The notes: generated by a model from the sequence alone, not told the origin. 64,000 nt of DNA from Massilioclostridium coli (GCF_900095865.1 NZ_FMIZ01000007.1:682001-746000), one strand, 5' to 3'; shown: positions 25,548 through 34,791, counted from the first letter of the stretch. Translations and numbers: made by a program.

Positions 25548-25823
25548 TTATTTTGTGCCATATTTTCCTTTATTTTTCCATTTCTTCTGGACAAAATCGT
25601 CGGAATGGGATATAATAGGAACATATGTTCTTTTATAAAGGGCAACAGTACGCAGGCTGATAGGGTCGGTGGCATACCCGCAAATGGTAATTTTCCCATC
25701 TAAAATCAGCCGGGAAATGATAGGGTAAACCAGCTCCAAATCGGTGTAGCCCATACAGGTGGCAATCTCCCTAGTGGTGAGCTGCCCAATGTTTAAAACA
25801 CGCAAAATCTCTTGTTCCGTCAT
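25548..25823 (-). CDS. Winged-helix early protein
   Basis: 91 residues from the ATG at 25823 (GGAGGGA six bases upstream). 'EQEILRVLNIGQLTTREIAT' and 'IISRLILDGKITICGY' look like a winged-helix DNA-binding fold. Its start overlaps the end of the upstream membrane gene by 4 bases. Probably an early phage gene; target unknown. Confidence 0.65.
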   Translation of the reverse strand: MTEQEILRVLNIGQLTTREIATCMGYTDLELVYPIISRLILDGKITICGYATDPISLRTVALYKRTYVPIISHSDDFVQKKWKNKGKYGTK

Positions 25824-26071
25824 GTTCCATCCCTCCATTTTTTCTCTTCCTGTTGGGTAGAAAGGGAATCAGGGCAGAATGGAAGTTTTTTGGCTTTCCG
25901 TTTGCGTGGAAAGAGTTTTGGCAGCCAGATTCCACCTACCATCAAACTCAGCCCCACGCCGCACCGGAGTAGGCATCCAGCCAGGCTCACCTGTTCTTGG
26001 TCAGAAAGCCCCAGGCTGCCGTGAACAATCAGCAGCCCTGTTAATACACAAAAACATTGTGCGAACTTCAT
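25820..26071 (-). CDS. Small phage membrane protein
   Basis: 83 residues with two hydrophobic segments (about 3-18 and 30-50). Start overlaps the excisionase-like gene's stop (ATGA) and its end overlaps the next start, so it is translationally coupled on both sides. No known family. Confidence 0.6.
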   Translation of the reverse strand: MKFAQCFCVLTGLLIVHGSLGLSDQEQVSLAGCLLRCGVGLSLMVGGIWLPKLFPRKRKAKKLPFCPDSLSTQQEEKKWRDGT

Positions 26072-26259
26072 TCCGCCGCCACCTTCTTTGGAACGGTCAG
26101 ATGTTTCTGCTCAAATTCCCATAAATCCTGCTCCCGGATGCGGTATTCCTTGCCCAGCTTGATAGCGGGCAGCTTTTTGGTCCGAATCCAATTCCAAATG
26201 GTTACTGTTTTTACTTGGTAGCGTTCGGCTACCTGGTCGCATGTGTAAAGGTGAAACAT
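26068..26259 (-). CDS. Excisionase-like helix-turn-helix protein
   Basis: 63 residues. 'LYTCDQVAERYQVKTVTIWN' and 'KLPAIKLGKEYRIREQDLWEF' are the MerR/excisionase-type DNA-binding fold. AGGAGG lies seven bases before the ATG. First gene of the leftward early unit and directly opposite the repressor gene. With no integrase visible, it may act as a transcription factor rather than in excision. Confidence 0.78.
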   Translation of the reverse strand: MFHLYTCDQVAERYQVKTVTIWNWIRTKKLPAIKLGKEYRIREQDLWEFEQKHLTVPKKVAAE

Positions 26260-26275
26260 AAAAAAACCTCCTGTT

Positions 26276-26402
26276 TCGTAGTAAAATAGTAGTTGCTTTT
26301 ACTTCGGTTTTGCGGTATAATAATAGAAATGAAAACAAATCAAAACCGAAATATGAGGGAAATACTACTTAAGTTTTCGTAGTATGCTATTAGTTTACTA
26401 CG
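26276..26402. promoter_or_regulatory. Divergent promoter/operator region of the lysogeny switch
   Basis: Between the two divergent units lie repeated ACTAC(G)/CGTAGT half-sites: CGTAGT at about 26277-26282, TAGTAG nearby, an inverted pair ACTAC...GTAGT at 26364-26383 and ACTACG at 26397-26402. A TATAAT word is at 26316-26321 on the plus strand. The spacing suits a CI-like repressor controlling both directions. Confidence 0.55.
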
Positions 26403-26476
26403 ATTTCTTAAGTATTGCAAGAGGTTTTCTTGAAAAAACCTGCGTATTGTGTGTTTTTTGTAAAAGGTGACTAATT

Positions 26477-26806
26477 ATGTACAAAATTTTTGCAAAACTT
26501 TTGGAAGAAAATGGAGTAACCCCCTATCAGGTATCCAAAGCAACCGGCGTTGCCCAGTCCTCATTGAGTGATTGGAAAAACGGCAAAAGCAAGCCGAAAT
26601 TTGAAAAAATGAAAAAAATCGCCGATTATTTTGGGGTATCGGTGGATTACTTGATGTATGGGGAGGAAAAAAACAGTCAGCAGGAGCTCAGCAGCATTTA
26701 TCTGAGCTTCGCCAAGGACGCCCAGCAAAATAAAATTGATCCGGAGGATATCCGCCTGGCGATAGAGACGATCAAAGCGTTGCGGGCAAAACAGCAGGAG
26801 GATTAA
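26477..26806 (+). CDS. CI-like phage repressor (XRE family)
   Basis: 109 residues. XRE helix-turn-helix at 4-60: 'LLEENGVTPYQVSKATGVAQ', 'SSLSDWKNGKSKPKFEKMKK', 'IADYFGVSVDYLMYGEE'. The short C-terminal part is helical and there is no S24 autocleavage domain, so induction would depend on the ImmA-like protease encoded one base after the stop. AAAGGTGA lies upstream of the ATG. Confidence 0.85.
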   Translation: MYKIFAKLLEENGVTPYQVSKATGVAQSSLSDWKNGKSKPKFEKMKKIADYFGVSVDYLMYGEEKNSQQELSSIYLSFAKDAQQNKIDPEDIRLAIETIKALRAKQQED

Positions 26807-26807
26807 A

Positions 26808-27509
26808 ATGGCGTATACCAAACAGAGGCTTTACCAGGATATTGAACGGCTCCGCCGCAAATTGTCGTTTACCCAGCAGGATTACCCGTTGCACCTGGTA
26901 GAATTTTGTGAAAGCCATCCAAGTAGGGTAGGGGTTGGGAAGTTGGCGTTTACCACTCCTGGGCTGCGTGGAATGGCACAGGTTGGTGGAAAAAAGGAGG
27001 ATGGTACAACCGAGATTGATGTCATCCTTTTAAACTCCAATTTATCCGAGCCGGAACAGAATTTTTTCTGTGGCCATGAAATGATTCATTTGTACCTCCA
27101 CCGTGGAAAATTGGGCAAATCGTTTAACTGTTTTGACGAAATCCAGCCCCAGCAGGATGGGCTTATCGAGTGGCAGGCGAATGAAGGGGCAGCTGAATTA
27201 TTGATCCCTTACCGGATGTTGCTGCCAAAAATCAAGGAGCAAAGTAAAAATTTGACCCATTGGCATAAAATATTCCAGTTACGTATCCAGCTTGCCGAAG
27301 AATTTTCTGTTTCCCAAGCGGTGATGGAACTACGGCTCCAAAGCCTGCGGTTTGAAATCCTGCAATACCTGGGCGGCGTCCCGTTGGAACAAATCCAGAT
27401 CCTTTCCCAACGTCAGCAGGCGCAGCAGGGGATTTGTCTCCCTTCCCTGGTTGATTTGGAAGAACAGGACTTTGACCATCTCCTCCGCCTCTGCGCCCCT
27501 ACAAAATAG
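26808..27509 (+). CDS. ImmA/IrrE-type metallo-endopeptidase
   Basis: 233 residues. Zinc protease motif H90-E-M-I-H94 within 'FFCGHEMIHLYLHRGK', with a downstream 'WQANEGAAELLIP' segment (Glu of the third ligand), as in ImmA proteins that cleave the partner repressor after DNA damage. GGAGG is in the end of the repressor gene and the two are separated by one base. This pair shows that the lysogeny switch is still intact although structural genes are missing. Confidence 0.85.
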   Translation: MAYTKQRLYQDIERLRRKLSFTQQDYPLHLVEFCESHPSRVGVGKLAFTTPGLRGMAQVGGKKEDGTTEIDVILLNSNLSEPEQNFFCGHEMIHLYLHRGKLGKSFNCFDEIQPQQDGLIEWQANEGAAELLIPYRMLLPKIKEQSKNLTHWHKIFQLRIQLAEEFSVSQAVMELRLQSLRFEILQYLGGVPLEQIQILSQRQQAQQGICLPSLVDLEEQDFDHLLRLCAPTK

Positions 27510-27596
27510 CCATACCCGAAAGAATCATTCTCCAGTATCATCACAAAAGGGGGATGGAAGCAATCCCTAAGTTTGTATGTGCGGTTATATTGATAG

Positions 27597-27648
27597 AAAA
27601 GAGCCACCTTTGGTGTAGGTAACACTACAACATAGGTGGCTCTTATTT
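27597..27648 (+). terminator. Terminator of the repressor-protease unit
   Basis: AAGAGCCACC (27599-27608) pairs with GGTGGCTCTT (27636-27645), followed by ATTTTATT, 90 bases after the protease stop. Confidence 0.75.
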
Positions 27649-27789
27649 TATTGATAGGATGGAGGACAGCTTCCAGGATATGAATCTTATAAGAGGGTCT
27701 GGAAAACAAATTCGAACATCCATATTCAAAATCAGCTAGTATAACATTTACTAGATGTCAAACTTTCAAAAACAGTTTTTTATTAGCGG

Positions 27790-28130
27790 GATTCTTGTGG
27801 AAGGAGAAATATTTTCCTGGGACGAACTGCACTTCCTGTGGGACGAAATGCATCCAATTTAGGGATAAAATGATTCGTTTTCTTGTAAAAGCAGCATGTT
27901 AACCAAAATATAAATTAAAATTTTATTTGAAACGCTGAATTTTTTCTCCCTGAATTTAGAAAAAATAACAAAAATATTGGTGTTTTAGGGATGATACGGA
28001 TTATTTTGGGACGAACTGCATTTTTTCAAATTGTTACCATGAAAATTTCATGAAAACAATGGAAAATTTGGGATGAAATACAAAATATAGGGACAAATTG
28101 AAAATGCACCGTAATAATTACCAAAATAAA
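27790..28130. repeat. GGGACGAA intergenic repeat, copy C (full length)
   Basis: Same word order as copy B2: 'TGGGACGAACTGCACTTCCT', 'GTGGGACGAAATGCATCC', 'TTTTTTCTCCCTGAATTTAG', 'TTTTGGGACGAACTGCATTT', 'TTTGGGATGAAATACAAAAT'. The rest of the 27650-28640 interval shows no gene I can support. GTGGGACGAAATGCA at 27838-27852 is identical to part of CRISPR spacer S5. Confidence 0.78.
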
Positions 28131-28642
28131 ACAATGAAAAAACAAACCAACCGTTCGGTAGTCCGCATAATCCTGGAACAAATTTGCCAGGTTTACCTTC
28201 TCAGATAGAATGATGTTACCACCGAAAAATACCATAACAACCGTTCTAATTTCCATGTGTTCCTCCGATTGCGGAATCTTCTTCTCTTATGATGGTGGAA
28301 CAGTGGGCAACAAACACTCCTATTCCATTCCTTTCTGATCGGATATCATAAAAAACAGAGATACATCAGCACAGGATTCCTTTACAATGGGAGGAAATTG
28401 TGCGGAACCAATCAACCAATATTGCCGTATTTGCAAAAACTGCATAAAACATAAAACGGATACACTCTACTGGAACCCCATCGGCCAACAACACCTCCAA
28501 CTAAGGTTTTCTCCCTTTGTAAAATAGGATAGCTTGTTTTACAGGTAGGTTCTGCCAGCCCAATCCCAACCAGAAAAACAACTATTTTTGGGGATTTGCC
28601 CGCTGTTAGGAAAAAATTTTTTTGCAAATTTTTAAATACCTA

Positions 28643-28674
28643 TTGACATGATAGGAAATAAGGTGTAATATAAT
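28643..28674 (+). promoter_or_regulatory. Promoter of the metY-cysK operon
   Basis: Perfect TTGACA at 28643-28648; TAATAT at 28666-28671 (17-base spacing) overlaps a perfect TATAAT at 28669-28674 (20-base spacing). About 45 bases before the leader peptide start. Confidence 0.75.
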
Positions 28675-28716
28675 AGCATCCAATTTGAGCAAGACGCAGT
28701 AAAGGAGGCGAACGCA

Positions 28717-28803
28717 ATGAGAAATACAATTGTTGCTGTAAATACCATGTGTTGTTGTCGAATGTTATTCTCCCGGGCATATGAATATGGCTTGGTGCTT
28801 TGA
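28717..28803 (+). CDS. Cys-Cys-Cys leader peptide
   Basis: A 28-residue ORF with AAAGGAGG eight bases before its ATG. Residues 12-14 are three consecutive Cys codons (TGT TGT TGT, 28750-28758) in the context 'NTMCCCRMLF'. It lies in the 5' leader of two sulfur-assimilation genes and is followed by mutually exclusive hairpins. A ribosome waiting for charged Cys-tRNA would stop here, so the peptide likely senses cysteine supply. Such Cys-run leaders are known in Actinobacteria; in Clostridia this would be less familiar. Confidence 0.75.
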   Translation: MRNTIVAVNTMCCCRMLFSRAYEYGLVL

Positions 28804-28889
28804 CATACCCATAATTGTGGTTGTACACAACACCAAAACGGATACTTGCCATTGCCCGGGAGCGAAAAGGAAAAGCCCCGGTTTTTTTA
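28770..28889 (+). promoter_or_regulatory. Transcription attenuator of metY-cysK
   Basis: Two competing structures are visible. CTCCCGGGCA (28770-28779, inside the leader ORF) can pair perfectly with TGCCCGGGAG (28853-28862). Alternatively CCGGGAGC (28856-28863) pairs with GCCCCGG (28875-28881), with one bulged base, followed by seven Ts (28882-28888), forming a terminator. A ribosome that finishes the leader (stop at 28801-28803) would cover the first arm and allow the terminator; one stalled at the Cys codons would leave it free and block the terminator. Confidence 0.72.
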
Positions 28890-28930
28890 TGCTCAAATTA
28901 CTAAAATATTGACAAAGTGAGGACTATATC

Positions 28931-30220
28931 ATGAGCAAATATAAATTTGAAACACTGCAATTACACGTTGGCCAAGAACATCCCGACCCCGCTACCGATT
29001 CCAGAGCGGTTCCCATTTACCAGACGACCTCCTATGTTTTCCATGATTCCGCCCATGCCGCTGCCCGCTTTGGGCTGGCGGACGCTGGCAACATTTACGG
29101 CCGTTTGACCAATTCCACCCAGGATGTGCTGGAAAAAAGGCTGGCTGCTCTGGAAGGCGGTGTGGCAGCTTTGGCGTTGGCTTCCGGCGCGGCGGCAATC
29201 ACCTACACCCTCCAGGCGCTGGCACAGGATGGCGGCCATATTGTCGCTCAAAAGACGATTTACGGTGGAACCTACAACCTGTTGGAGCATACGCTACCCC
29301 ATTACGGAATCAGCACTACCTTTGTGGATGCCCACAATTTGGAGGAAATCACCGGGGCAATCCAGCCCAACACCCGGGCAATCTATCTGGAAACCCTGGG
29401 CAATCCCAACAGCGACATTCCTGACATCGACGCCATCGCTGAAATCGCCCATGCCCACAATCTTCCTTTGGTGATTGACAACACATTTGGAACCCCATAC
29501 TTTATCCGTCCAATCGAACACGGCGCGGATATTGTGGTACACTCCGCTACCAAGTTTATCGGCGGCCATGGCACCACCCTAGGCGGTATTATCGTGGATT
29601 CGGGCAAGTTCGACTGGAAATCCAGCGGCAACTACCCAGCGATTGCTGACCCAAACCCAAGTTATCACGGGGTTTCCTTCGCGGACGCCGTTGGTCCAGC
29701 CGCTTTTGTCACCTATATCCGGGCGATCTTGCTACGGGACACCGGCGCAACCATCTCCCCATTTAACGCTTTTCTTCTGCTGCAAGGGGTGGAGACCCTT
29801 TCCCTCCGGCTGGACCGCCATGCGGAAAACACCAAAAAAGTAGTGGAATTCCTGGCAAACCATCCTCAGGTGGAACAGGTGAACCATCCTTCTTTGCCCG
29901 GCCATCCAAACCACGCTTTGTACCAAAAATATTTCCCCAACGGCGGCGGTTCCATCTTTACGTTTGAAATAAAGGGAGGTCAGCAAGAGGCTCACCAATT
30001 CATTGACCACCTGGAAATCTTTTCCCTGTTGGCAAATGTGGCAGATGTAAAAAGCCTGGTAATCCATCCAGCTACCACTACCCATTCCCAACTGACTCCG
30101 GAAGAACTGGAGGAACAGGGCATTCACCCAAACACCATCCGTTTATCCATTGGCACAGAGCATATCGATGATATCATCGCTGATTTGGAACAGGGCTTTG
30201 CCGCTGTAAAAGCGGAATAG
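28931..30220 (+). CDS. metY: O-acetylhomoserine sulfhydrylase
   Basis: 429 residues, full length for the Cys/Met metabolism PLP enzymes of the MetY type. It makes homocysteine (or, with other substrates, cysteine) from an O-acetylated amino acid and sulfide. PLP-binding Lys208 lies in '[18 protein letters not shown]'; '[20 protein letters not shown]' and '[14 protein letters not shown]' are family motifs. Gene starts 40 bases after the attenuator T-run with GAGGA upstream. Fourteen bases separate it from cysK, forming one operon. Confidence 0.92.
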   Translation: MSKYKFETLQLHVGQEHPDPATDSRAVPIYQTTSYVFHDSAHAAARFGLADAGNIYGRLTNSTQDVLEKRLAALEGGVAALALASGAAAITYTLQALAQDGGHIVAQKTIYGGTYNLLEHTLPHYGISTTFVDAHNLEEITGAIQPNTRAIYLETLGNPNSDIPDIDAIAEIAHAHNLPLVIDNTFGTPYFIRPIEHGADIVVHSATKFIGGHGTTLGGIIVDSGKFDWKSSGNYPAIADPNPSYHGVSFADAVGPAAFVTYIRAILLRDTGATISPFNAFLLLQGVETLSLRLDRHAENTKKVVEFLANHPQVEQVNHPSLPGHPNHALYQKYFPNGGGSIFTFEIKGGQQEAHQFIDHLEIFSLLANVADVKSLVIHPATTTHSQLTPEELEEQGIHPNTIRLSIGTEHIDDIIADLEQGFAAVKAE

Positions 30221-30234
30221 AGGAGGCGTTCATC

Positions 30235-31167
30235 ATGGCTAATATTTATACATCCGCAGACCAGCTGATTGGAAAAACCCCATTGCTGGAACTGACACAT
30301 CTGGAACACTCATTGGGGCTAAAAGCTAAAATTGTGGCGAAGCTGGAATATTTTAATCCGGCAGGCTCGGTGAAAGACCGCATTGCCAAGGCGATGATCG
30401 AGGAAGCGGAAAAAGCGGGAAAACTCACCCCGGATTCGGTGATTATCGAGCCAACTTCCGGCAACACTGGCATTGGTCTTGCCTCAGTGGCAGCCGCCAA
30501 AGGCTACCGGTTGATCATCACCATGCCGGAGACGATGTCGGTGGAGCGCCGGCAGCTGATGAAGGCGTACGGTGCGGAACTGGTATTGACAGACGGTACC
30601 AAAGGGATGAAGGGCGCAATTGCTAAAGCGGAAGAACTGGCGAAGGAAATACCAAACAGTTTTCTTCCTGGACAGTTTGCCAACCACGCCAACCCCAAAG
30701 CCCATTTGGAACACACAGGGCCGGAAATTTATGAGGATACCGAAGGCAATCTGGACCTTTTTGTTGCAGGGGTTGGCACCGGCGGCACCATAACTGGGGT
30801 AGGGCAGTACCTGAAAAGCAAAAACCCTAACATCAAAGTAGTAGCGGTGGAACCCGCTAGTTCCCCCGTCCTCTCCAAAGGGGTGGCAGGTCCCCATAAA
30901 ATCCAGGGGATTGGCGCCGGATTTGTCCCCGATATACTGGACACCGGAATTTATGATGAAATCCTCCCTGTTTCCAACGAGGATGCTTTCGCCACAGGCA
31001 GGCTCATTGGACGCACCGAAGGGGTGCTGGTGGGGATCTCCTCCGGCGCGGCTGTTTTTGCCGCGATCCAGCTGGCGAAACGTCCGGAAAACCAGGGGAA
31101 AACCATTGTGGTACTCCTGCCGGATACTGGGGACCGATATCTATCCACCCCCCTTTTCGCAGACTAA
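30235..31167 (+). CDS. cysK: Cysteine synthase A
   Basis: 310 residues. O-acetylserine sulfhydrylase that makes cysteine from O-acetylserine and sulfide with PLP. PLP Lys47 in '[16 protein letters not shown]', the substrate loop '[15 protein letters not shown]', the PLP-phosphate loop '[15 protein letters not shown]' and the '[11 protein letters not shown]' motif are all present. GGAGG precedes the ATG. Transcribed with metY from the Cys-attenuated promoter; a bidirectional terminator follows. Confidence 0.95.
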   Translation: MANIYTSADQLIGKTPLLELTHLEHSLGLKAKIVAKLEYFNPAGSVKDRIAKAMIEEAEKAGKLTPDSVIIEPTSGNTGIGLASVAAAKGYRLIITMPETMSVERRQLMKAYGAELVLTDGTKGMKGAIAKAEELAKEIPNSFLPGQFANHANPKAHLEHTGPEIYEDTEGNLDLFVAGVGTGGTITGVGQYLKSKNPNIKVVAVEPASSPVLSKGVAGPHKIQGIGAGFVPDILDTGIYDEILPVSNEDAFATGRLIGRTEGVLVGISSGAAVFAAIQLAKRPENQGKTIVVLLPDTGDRYLSTPLFAD

Positions 31168-31354
31168 CCAGTTCATCCTGATCAAGATACGTCTCCGACA
31201 ACGATATGACGGATGGTTTGACCGGCCTGAGCTGGCAAAGCCACTATGGGATTGGGCGCCCCATCCCCCAACCCAGTTGTGTTTTGAGAGGGTCAAACCT
31301 GCATAAAATAGTGATATTCTTAGAAACCTTTTATCATCTATCATAATACCACGC

Positions 31355-31396
31355 AAAAAGCCTGGGAACCCAACAAGGATTCCCAGGCTTTTTTAT
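31355..31396. terminator. Bidirectional terminator between cysK and the surface protein
   Basis: AAAAAGCCTGGGAA (31355-31368) pairs with TTCCCAGGCTTTTTT (31380-31394). Serves cysK on the plus strand and the 981-residue gene on the minus strand. The remaining 31168-31481 gap holds nothing else I can name. Confidence 0.8.
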
Positions 31397-31481
31397 AAAA
31401 AAGATTTGACCTCCACTAAGTTTTTGTAAAGTGGTAGTTATGCTGTCAATCTACAGAAGCAAAATAGTCCTCGAATCACTT

Positions 31482-34427
31482 TTATTTAGCCCGTTTGCGG
31501 AAGATCAGCAACGCTGCGCCTGCTAAGGTGATTGCCGCTAAGCCTGCGATTGGGGTAACATCCCCTGTTTTCGCTGCTGTGGTTGTAGTGGTTTCTTGTC
31601 CAGTCTGGGTTGCTTTGTCTGTTGTAGATGGTGTTTCTGTTGCTCCTTCTACTGCTGCCAGTCCTTCTATTGCTGCTCTTACTTTTTCTGTTGCTGCGTC
31701 TACTTTTTCCTGGCTTGCGTTTTCATCCGCCAGTACTGCTTCCGCTTCCGCTAATGCTCCTTGTAATGCTGCGTAGCTTTCCCCTGTGTAGTTGCTTCCT
31801 TCTACTTTTCCTCCTGCTTCTATTACTGTTTCCAGGATTGTTTTGTCCGCTTTGAACCTCAGTTGCAGCATTCCGCCTAACAGTTCATCCACTGCTGCGT
31901 TGATTTCTGCTTGGCTCGCTTCCGTATTGTCATACACGCTTTGTGCTTTTTCCTGGATTCCTGCGAATACTTCCCATGTTCCTGGGGTATAGTTTTCCTC
32001 TTTGTATTCTGCGCATTTATCCAGTAATGCTTTCAACTGGCTCTTATCCGCCTGTTTTTCTAGCGCATCATACGCCGCTTTCAGGTCGTCATATGCTTTG
32101 TCGATCTCTTTTTGCATGGCGTCTTTATCCGCCAGTACTGTTTCCGCATTTGCCAATGCTGTCTGGAAGTTTTCTTTTGATGCCCCATCCTGATACTGGC
32201 TCAGGTCGGTATCTTTTACTTCATCATATAATGCCTGTAATTGTGTTTTATCCCCTGCCTGGAAGCCCAGTTTGTGGATTTCTTTCAGCAGCTTCATCCA
32301 TGCATCGGTTACTTCTTTATCTGTTGCTGCTAGATTATCATAGACATCCTCTGCATCTGCCAGCGCTTTGTCAAAGCTCTCTTTCACAGATGAGATTGCG
32401 TTTGTGTATTCTTCTGTCCCTTTCAGACGGTTTGCTTCTGTAATTACCTTGCCTAGGATGGTTTTATCCGCAGGATTGGTGCCTGGAACAACCAAGGTAA
32501 TCGAACGGATGCTTTGGTTATCCCCCAATGGGCCTGGATCAAACAGGAAGCCAGCTTCCTCGATTTGCGCGGCGGAATAATACGCTTTGACCGAAAGGGT
32601 CACTAAAGTATTGTTTTCAGCTGGGGTCACTTTCCCTGTTTGCGGGTTGATGACCTCCGGATGGTCAGATTCCCAGGAACTGAAGATGGAATAATACCAG
32701 AAATCCTCGTTCATATCCGACGCCAAATCTGTTAACGTAAGCGGGGCGGTAATCTGGTTTTGGTCTGTATTATCCCCCTTTATGGTGTCAAAAAGGATGG
32801 CATATTCCGCTGCGGCATCTAGGCGTTCCTGACGGCTGGTAAGGTGCTGCGGCACAATAACGGTTACCTCACTTGGTTTGGTGCTGTTGCCATAGCCCAA
32901 TACCAGGGAAACAGTAAATACAGCTCCCCCCAGGTCTTCATCCACCATGGCGTCTGCCACAGCCGAATAAAGGATGGTACCATCTTTTTGGACCACACTG
33001 AAATCCTGCTCGTAGTCCATATTCAGGACATCGGTAATTTCAACCTGAACCCCGTCTACCGCAAGCTCCTTACTGAGGAAGCTTTCCAGGCTATCGTTCA
33101 GGTTTACATCGTCATAGTCGGAATCAATATCGGCGTAATAGCCAAAATCAATATCGCTGTGGACGCCGGTGTATTCCTGTAACAGCATCCCTTCCCCGGA
33201 TACCTCAAACAGCAGGTTATCCGCATTGGAGAGGATTTTGTCATCATAAGATTCCAGTTTTACCGTGATTACATAATCATTCTCTTTTAAGGAAGTATCG
33301 GTGGCGTTAAAGGTTTTGCTTATGGTCACAAAGCCTTCCGCTTCCACTGTATACCGGTACTGCCCAAAAATAACGGTGTAATAGCCGTTTTCATCCGGTA
33401 AAATAGGGTCTCCATAGGCGCCCTGGGCACCATTTTTATAAAGGGAAACAGTGGCGTTTGCCGGCTGCACAGCAAACTTTACTTTGTACTGGGTATAGCT
33501 GAGCTGCACGGGAAGTTCCACGGACGGCTGGTTTTCCGGCACGGTAAACTGCCCTGAAGCTGTCTGGCTATCGTTCTGGTAGGAAATATGGTACTGGTAG
33601 GTCCCTGGTTTCAGTTCAAACAGGGTGGTTTCATACCCATACTCATCCAGGACGCAGTTAAAACTCTGCGAGCCATCTAAAGAAGTGACCTGGATGGTGG
33701 CGTAATCGGTTACAGATCCGGTTGCGGTGGTTACCCGAAAATTGACCGAACTCCCCTGCTGTAGGGTTACTTCCAAGCTAGTATCCTGTGACAGGGTAAT
33801 GGTTTGGATCTGCCGGATATATCCAACGGCGGAGACAGTCAGGGTGTATTCGGTTTCCCCTTTTAAAGAATATCCTCCACCGGAAGGATACTGGGCAATC
33901 CCTCTGCTATCCTGCACCAGTACACTGGCATCCGGGATTATCGCTCCACTGGCATCCTTTGCTGTTACCTCCAAATGGTAAACAGGCAACTGTGGGGCGA
34001 TGGCAAGGACAAAATCCCTGGTTCCCCGCACAGTGGCGCCATCGTTTTTATCTGTGAGGGTTAAGGTCAAAACAACCACTTTTTCCCCTTCTTCAGCGGT
34101 AGGATGGATGATTTTCAAGGTAGCGCTGGAACTGTAGTTACTGGTGATTTTGGCATAAGCCTCATCGCTGGAACTCCAGGAAGCGGCGTACTCCTTGCTG
34201 GAAGCGTCTTTTTTTAAGGAAACACTTGTTTTGGAAAGCGGTATGACATACCGCCCAGCATCGTCTTTTTGCAACGAGCCATAGGGGTCGATGGCGTTGG
34301 CATAGGTGGTGTCCAGATACTCCTCCACCTCTGGCAGATTTGCCGCCACTGCCGGGGATACCATGCTGGAAAACACCAGCATAAACGCTAGGGCCATGGA
34401 TAAAACTTTGGATAAAACCTTTTTCAT
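31482..34427 (-). CDS. Cobalamin-riboswitch-controlled surface protein with FIVAR modules
   Basis: 981 residues; AAAGGAGG before the ATG. Parts in order: signal peptide (1-28); Ig-like/PEGA-type beta modules (~60-390, for example 'DASVLVQDSRGIAQYPSGGG', 'GTYQYHISYQ', 'YGDPILPDENGYYTVIFGQY'); a mixed region with 'EYAILFDTIKGDNTDQN' (~390-600); four FIVAR-like three-helix modules (~610-920, each with 'L..ALA.AE.VL.D' heptads); a Thr-rich linker; and an anchor 'AAKTGDVTP' + hydrophobic helix + 'RKRAK'. FIVAR modules usually mediate surface or sugar binding. The riboswitch upstream links expression to cobalamin shortage, so a role in capturing corrinoids at the cell surface is plausible but unproven. 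Confidence 0.85.
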   Translation of the reverse strand: MKKVLSKVLSMALAFMLVFSSMVSPAVAANLPEVEEYLDTTYANAIDPYGSLQKDDAGRYVIPLSKTSVSLKKDASSKEYAASWSSSDEAYAKITSNYSSSATLKIIHPTAEEGEKVVVLTLTLTDKNDGATVRGTRDFVLAIAPQLPVYHLEVTAKDASGAIIPDASVLVQDSRGIAQYPSGGGYSLKGETEYTLTVSAVGYIRQIQTITLSQDTSLEVTLQQGSSVNFRVTTATGSVTDYATIQVTSLDGSQSFNCVLDEYGYETTLFELKPGTYQYHISYQNDSQTASGQFTVPENQPSVELPVQLSYTQYKVKFAVQPANATVSLYKNGAQGAYGDPILPDENGYYTVIFGQYRYTVEAEGFVTISKTFNATDTSLKENDYVITVKLESYDDKILSNADNLLFEVSGEGMLLQEYTGVHSDIDFGYYADIDSDYDDVNLNDSLESFLSKELAVDGVQVEITDVLNMDYEQDFSVVQKDGTILYSAVADAMVDEDLGGAVFTVSLVLGYGNSTKPSEVTVIVPQHLTSRQERLDAAAEYAILFDTIKGDNTDQNQITAPLTLTDLASDMNEDFWYYSIFSSWESDHPEVINPQTGKVTPAENNTLVTLSVKAYYSAAQIEEAGFLFDPGPLGDNQSIRSITLVVPGTNPADKTILGKVITEANRLKGTEEYTNAISSVKESFDKALADAEDVYDNLAATDKEVTDAWMKLLKEIHKLGFQAGDKTQLQALYDEVKDTDLSQYQDGASKENFQTALANAETVLADKDAMQKEIDKAYDDLKAAYDALEKQADKSQLKALLDKCAEYKEENYTPGTWEVFAGIQEKAQSVYDNTEASQAEINAAVDELLGGMLQLRFKADKTILETVIEAGGKVEGSNYTGESYAALQGALAEAEAVLADENASQEKVDAATEKVRAAIEGLAAVEGATETPSTTDKATQTGQETTTTTAAKTGDVTPIAGLAAITLAGAALLIFRKRAK

Positions 34428-34471
34428 TTTCTTCCTCCTTTTATGGGATAGAACGGTTTATGGCGGGGCAG

Positions 34472-34502
34472 AAAAAATCCCTGTACCGCCAACGGCACAG
34501 GG
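34472..34502 (-). terminator. Expression-platform terminator of the cobalamin riboswitch
   Basis: On the minus strand CCCTGTGCC-GTT-GGCGGTACAGGG (34479-34502) is followed by ATTTTTT (34472-34478). It stands between the aptamer and the start codon at 34427, the expected place for ligand-dependent termination. Confidence 0.75.
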
Positions 34503-34599
34503 AAAAAAGACACCAGCAAACACTACCTATCCAATTGAATTGTATAGGAAAGCCGCCGCTACTTCCAACCTAAAGTACCGTTTGAATATAGAGGGTACC

Positions 34600-34785
34600 A
34601 ATGGCAGGTCTCCTGACTTATGCTTCCCCCGCAAAAACACGCCTTCTCATTCCAGTGGAACAATGGCCGCTAACCGCAGTGTTTTTTTGTCCGCAATTAC
34701 AGTAGAGGTTAGGACTGTTCCGGATTCTCACCGGATTCCCTTTTCATCATCAGGCAAAGCTGATGAACCAAAAGCACCTATTCTG
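34600..34785 (-). promoter_or_regulatory. Cobalamin riboswitch
   Basis: Read on the minus strand the segment contains the conserved blocks of the cobalamin aptamer: 'AAAAGGGAATCCGGTGAGAA', 'TCCGGAACAGTCC', 'CTACTGTAAT', a 'GGCCATTGTTCCACTGG' region and the B12 box 'AAGTCAGGAGACCTGCC' (about 34602-34620). It is preceded by a promoter and followed by a terminator hairpin. High cobalamin is expected to reduce expression of the 981-residue surface protein. Confidence 0.9.
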
Positions 34786-34791
34786 GTTTTC

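Noticed and set aside
28026-28256. 76-residue ORF on the minus strand with GGAGG before its ATG
   Set aside because: Its second half runs through the GGGACGAA repeat copy C and the hydrophobic sequence mirrors AT-rich DNA. A broken small membrane gene is possible, but I cannot support it.
28412-28627. Minus-strand ORF with a 'LVGGVVGRWGSS' stretch, vaguely like one at 18600-18803
   Set aside because: Similarity is limited to a few Gly codons; both look like spurious readings of leader or intergenic DNA.
2691-28640. Attachment-site direct repeats flanking the prophage
   Set aside because: Compared both ends by eye and saw no convincing shared core; integrase is also absent, so borders stay approximate.
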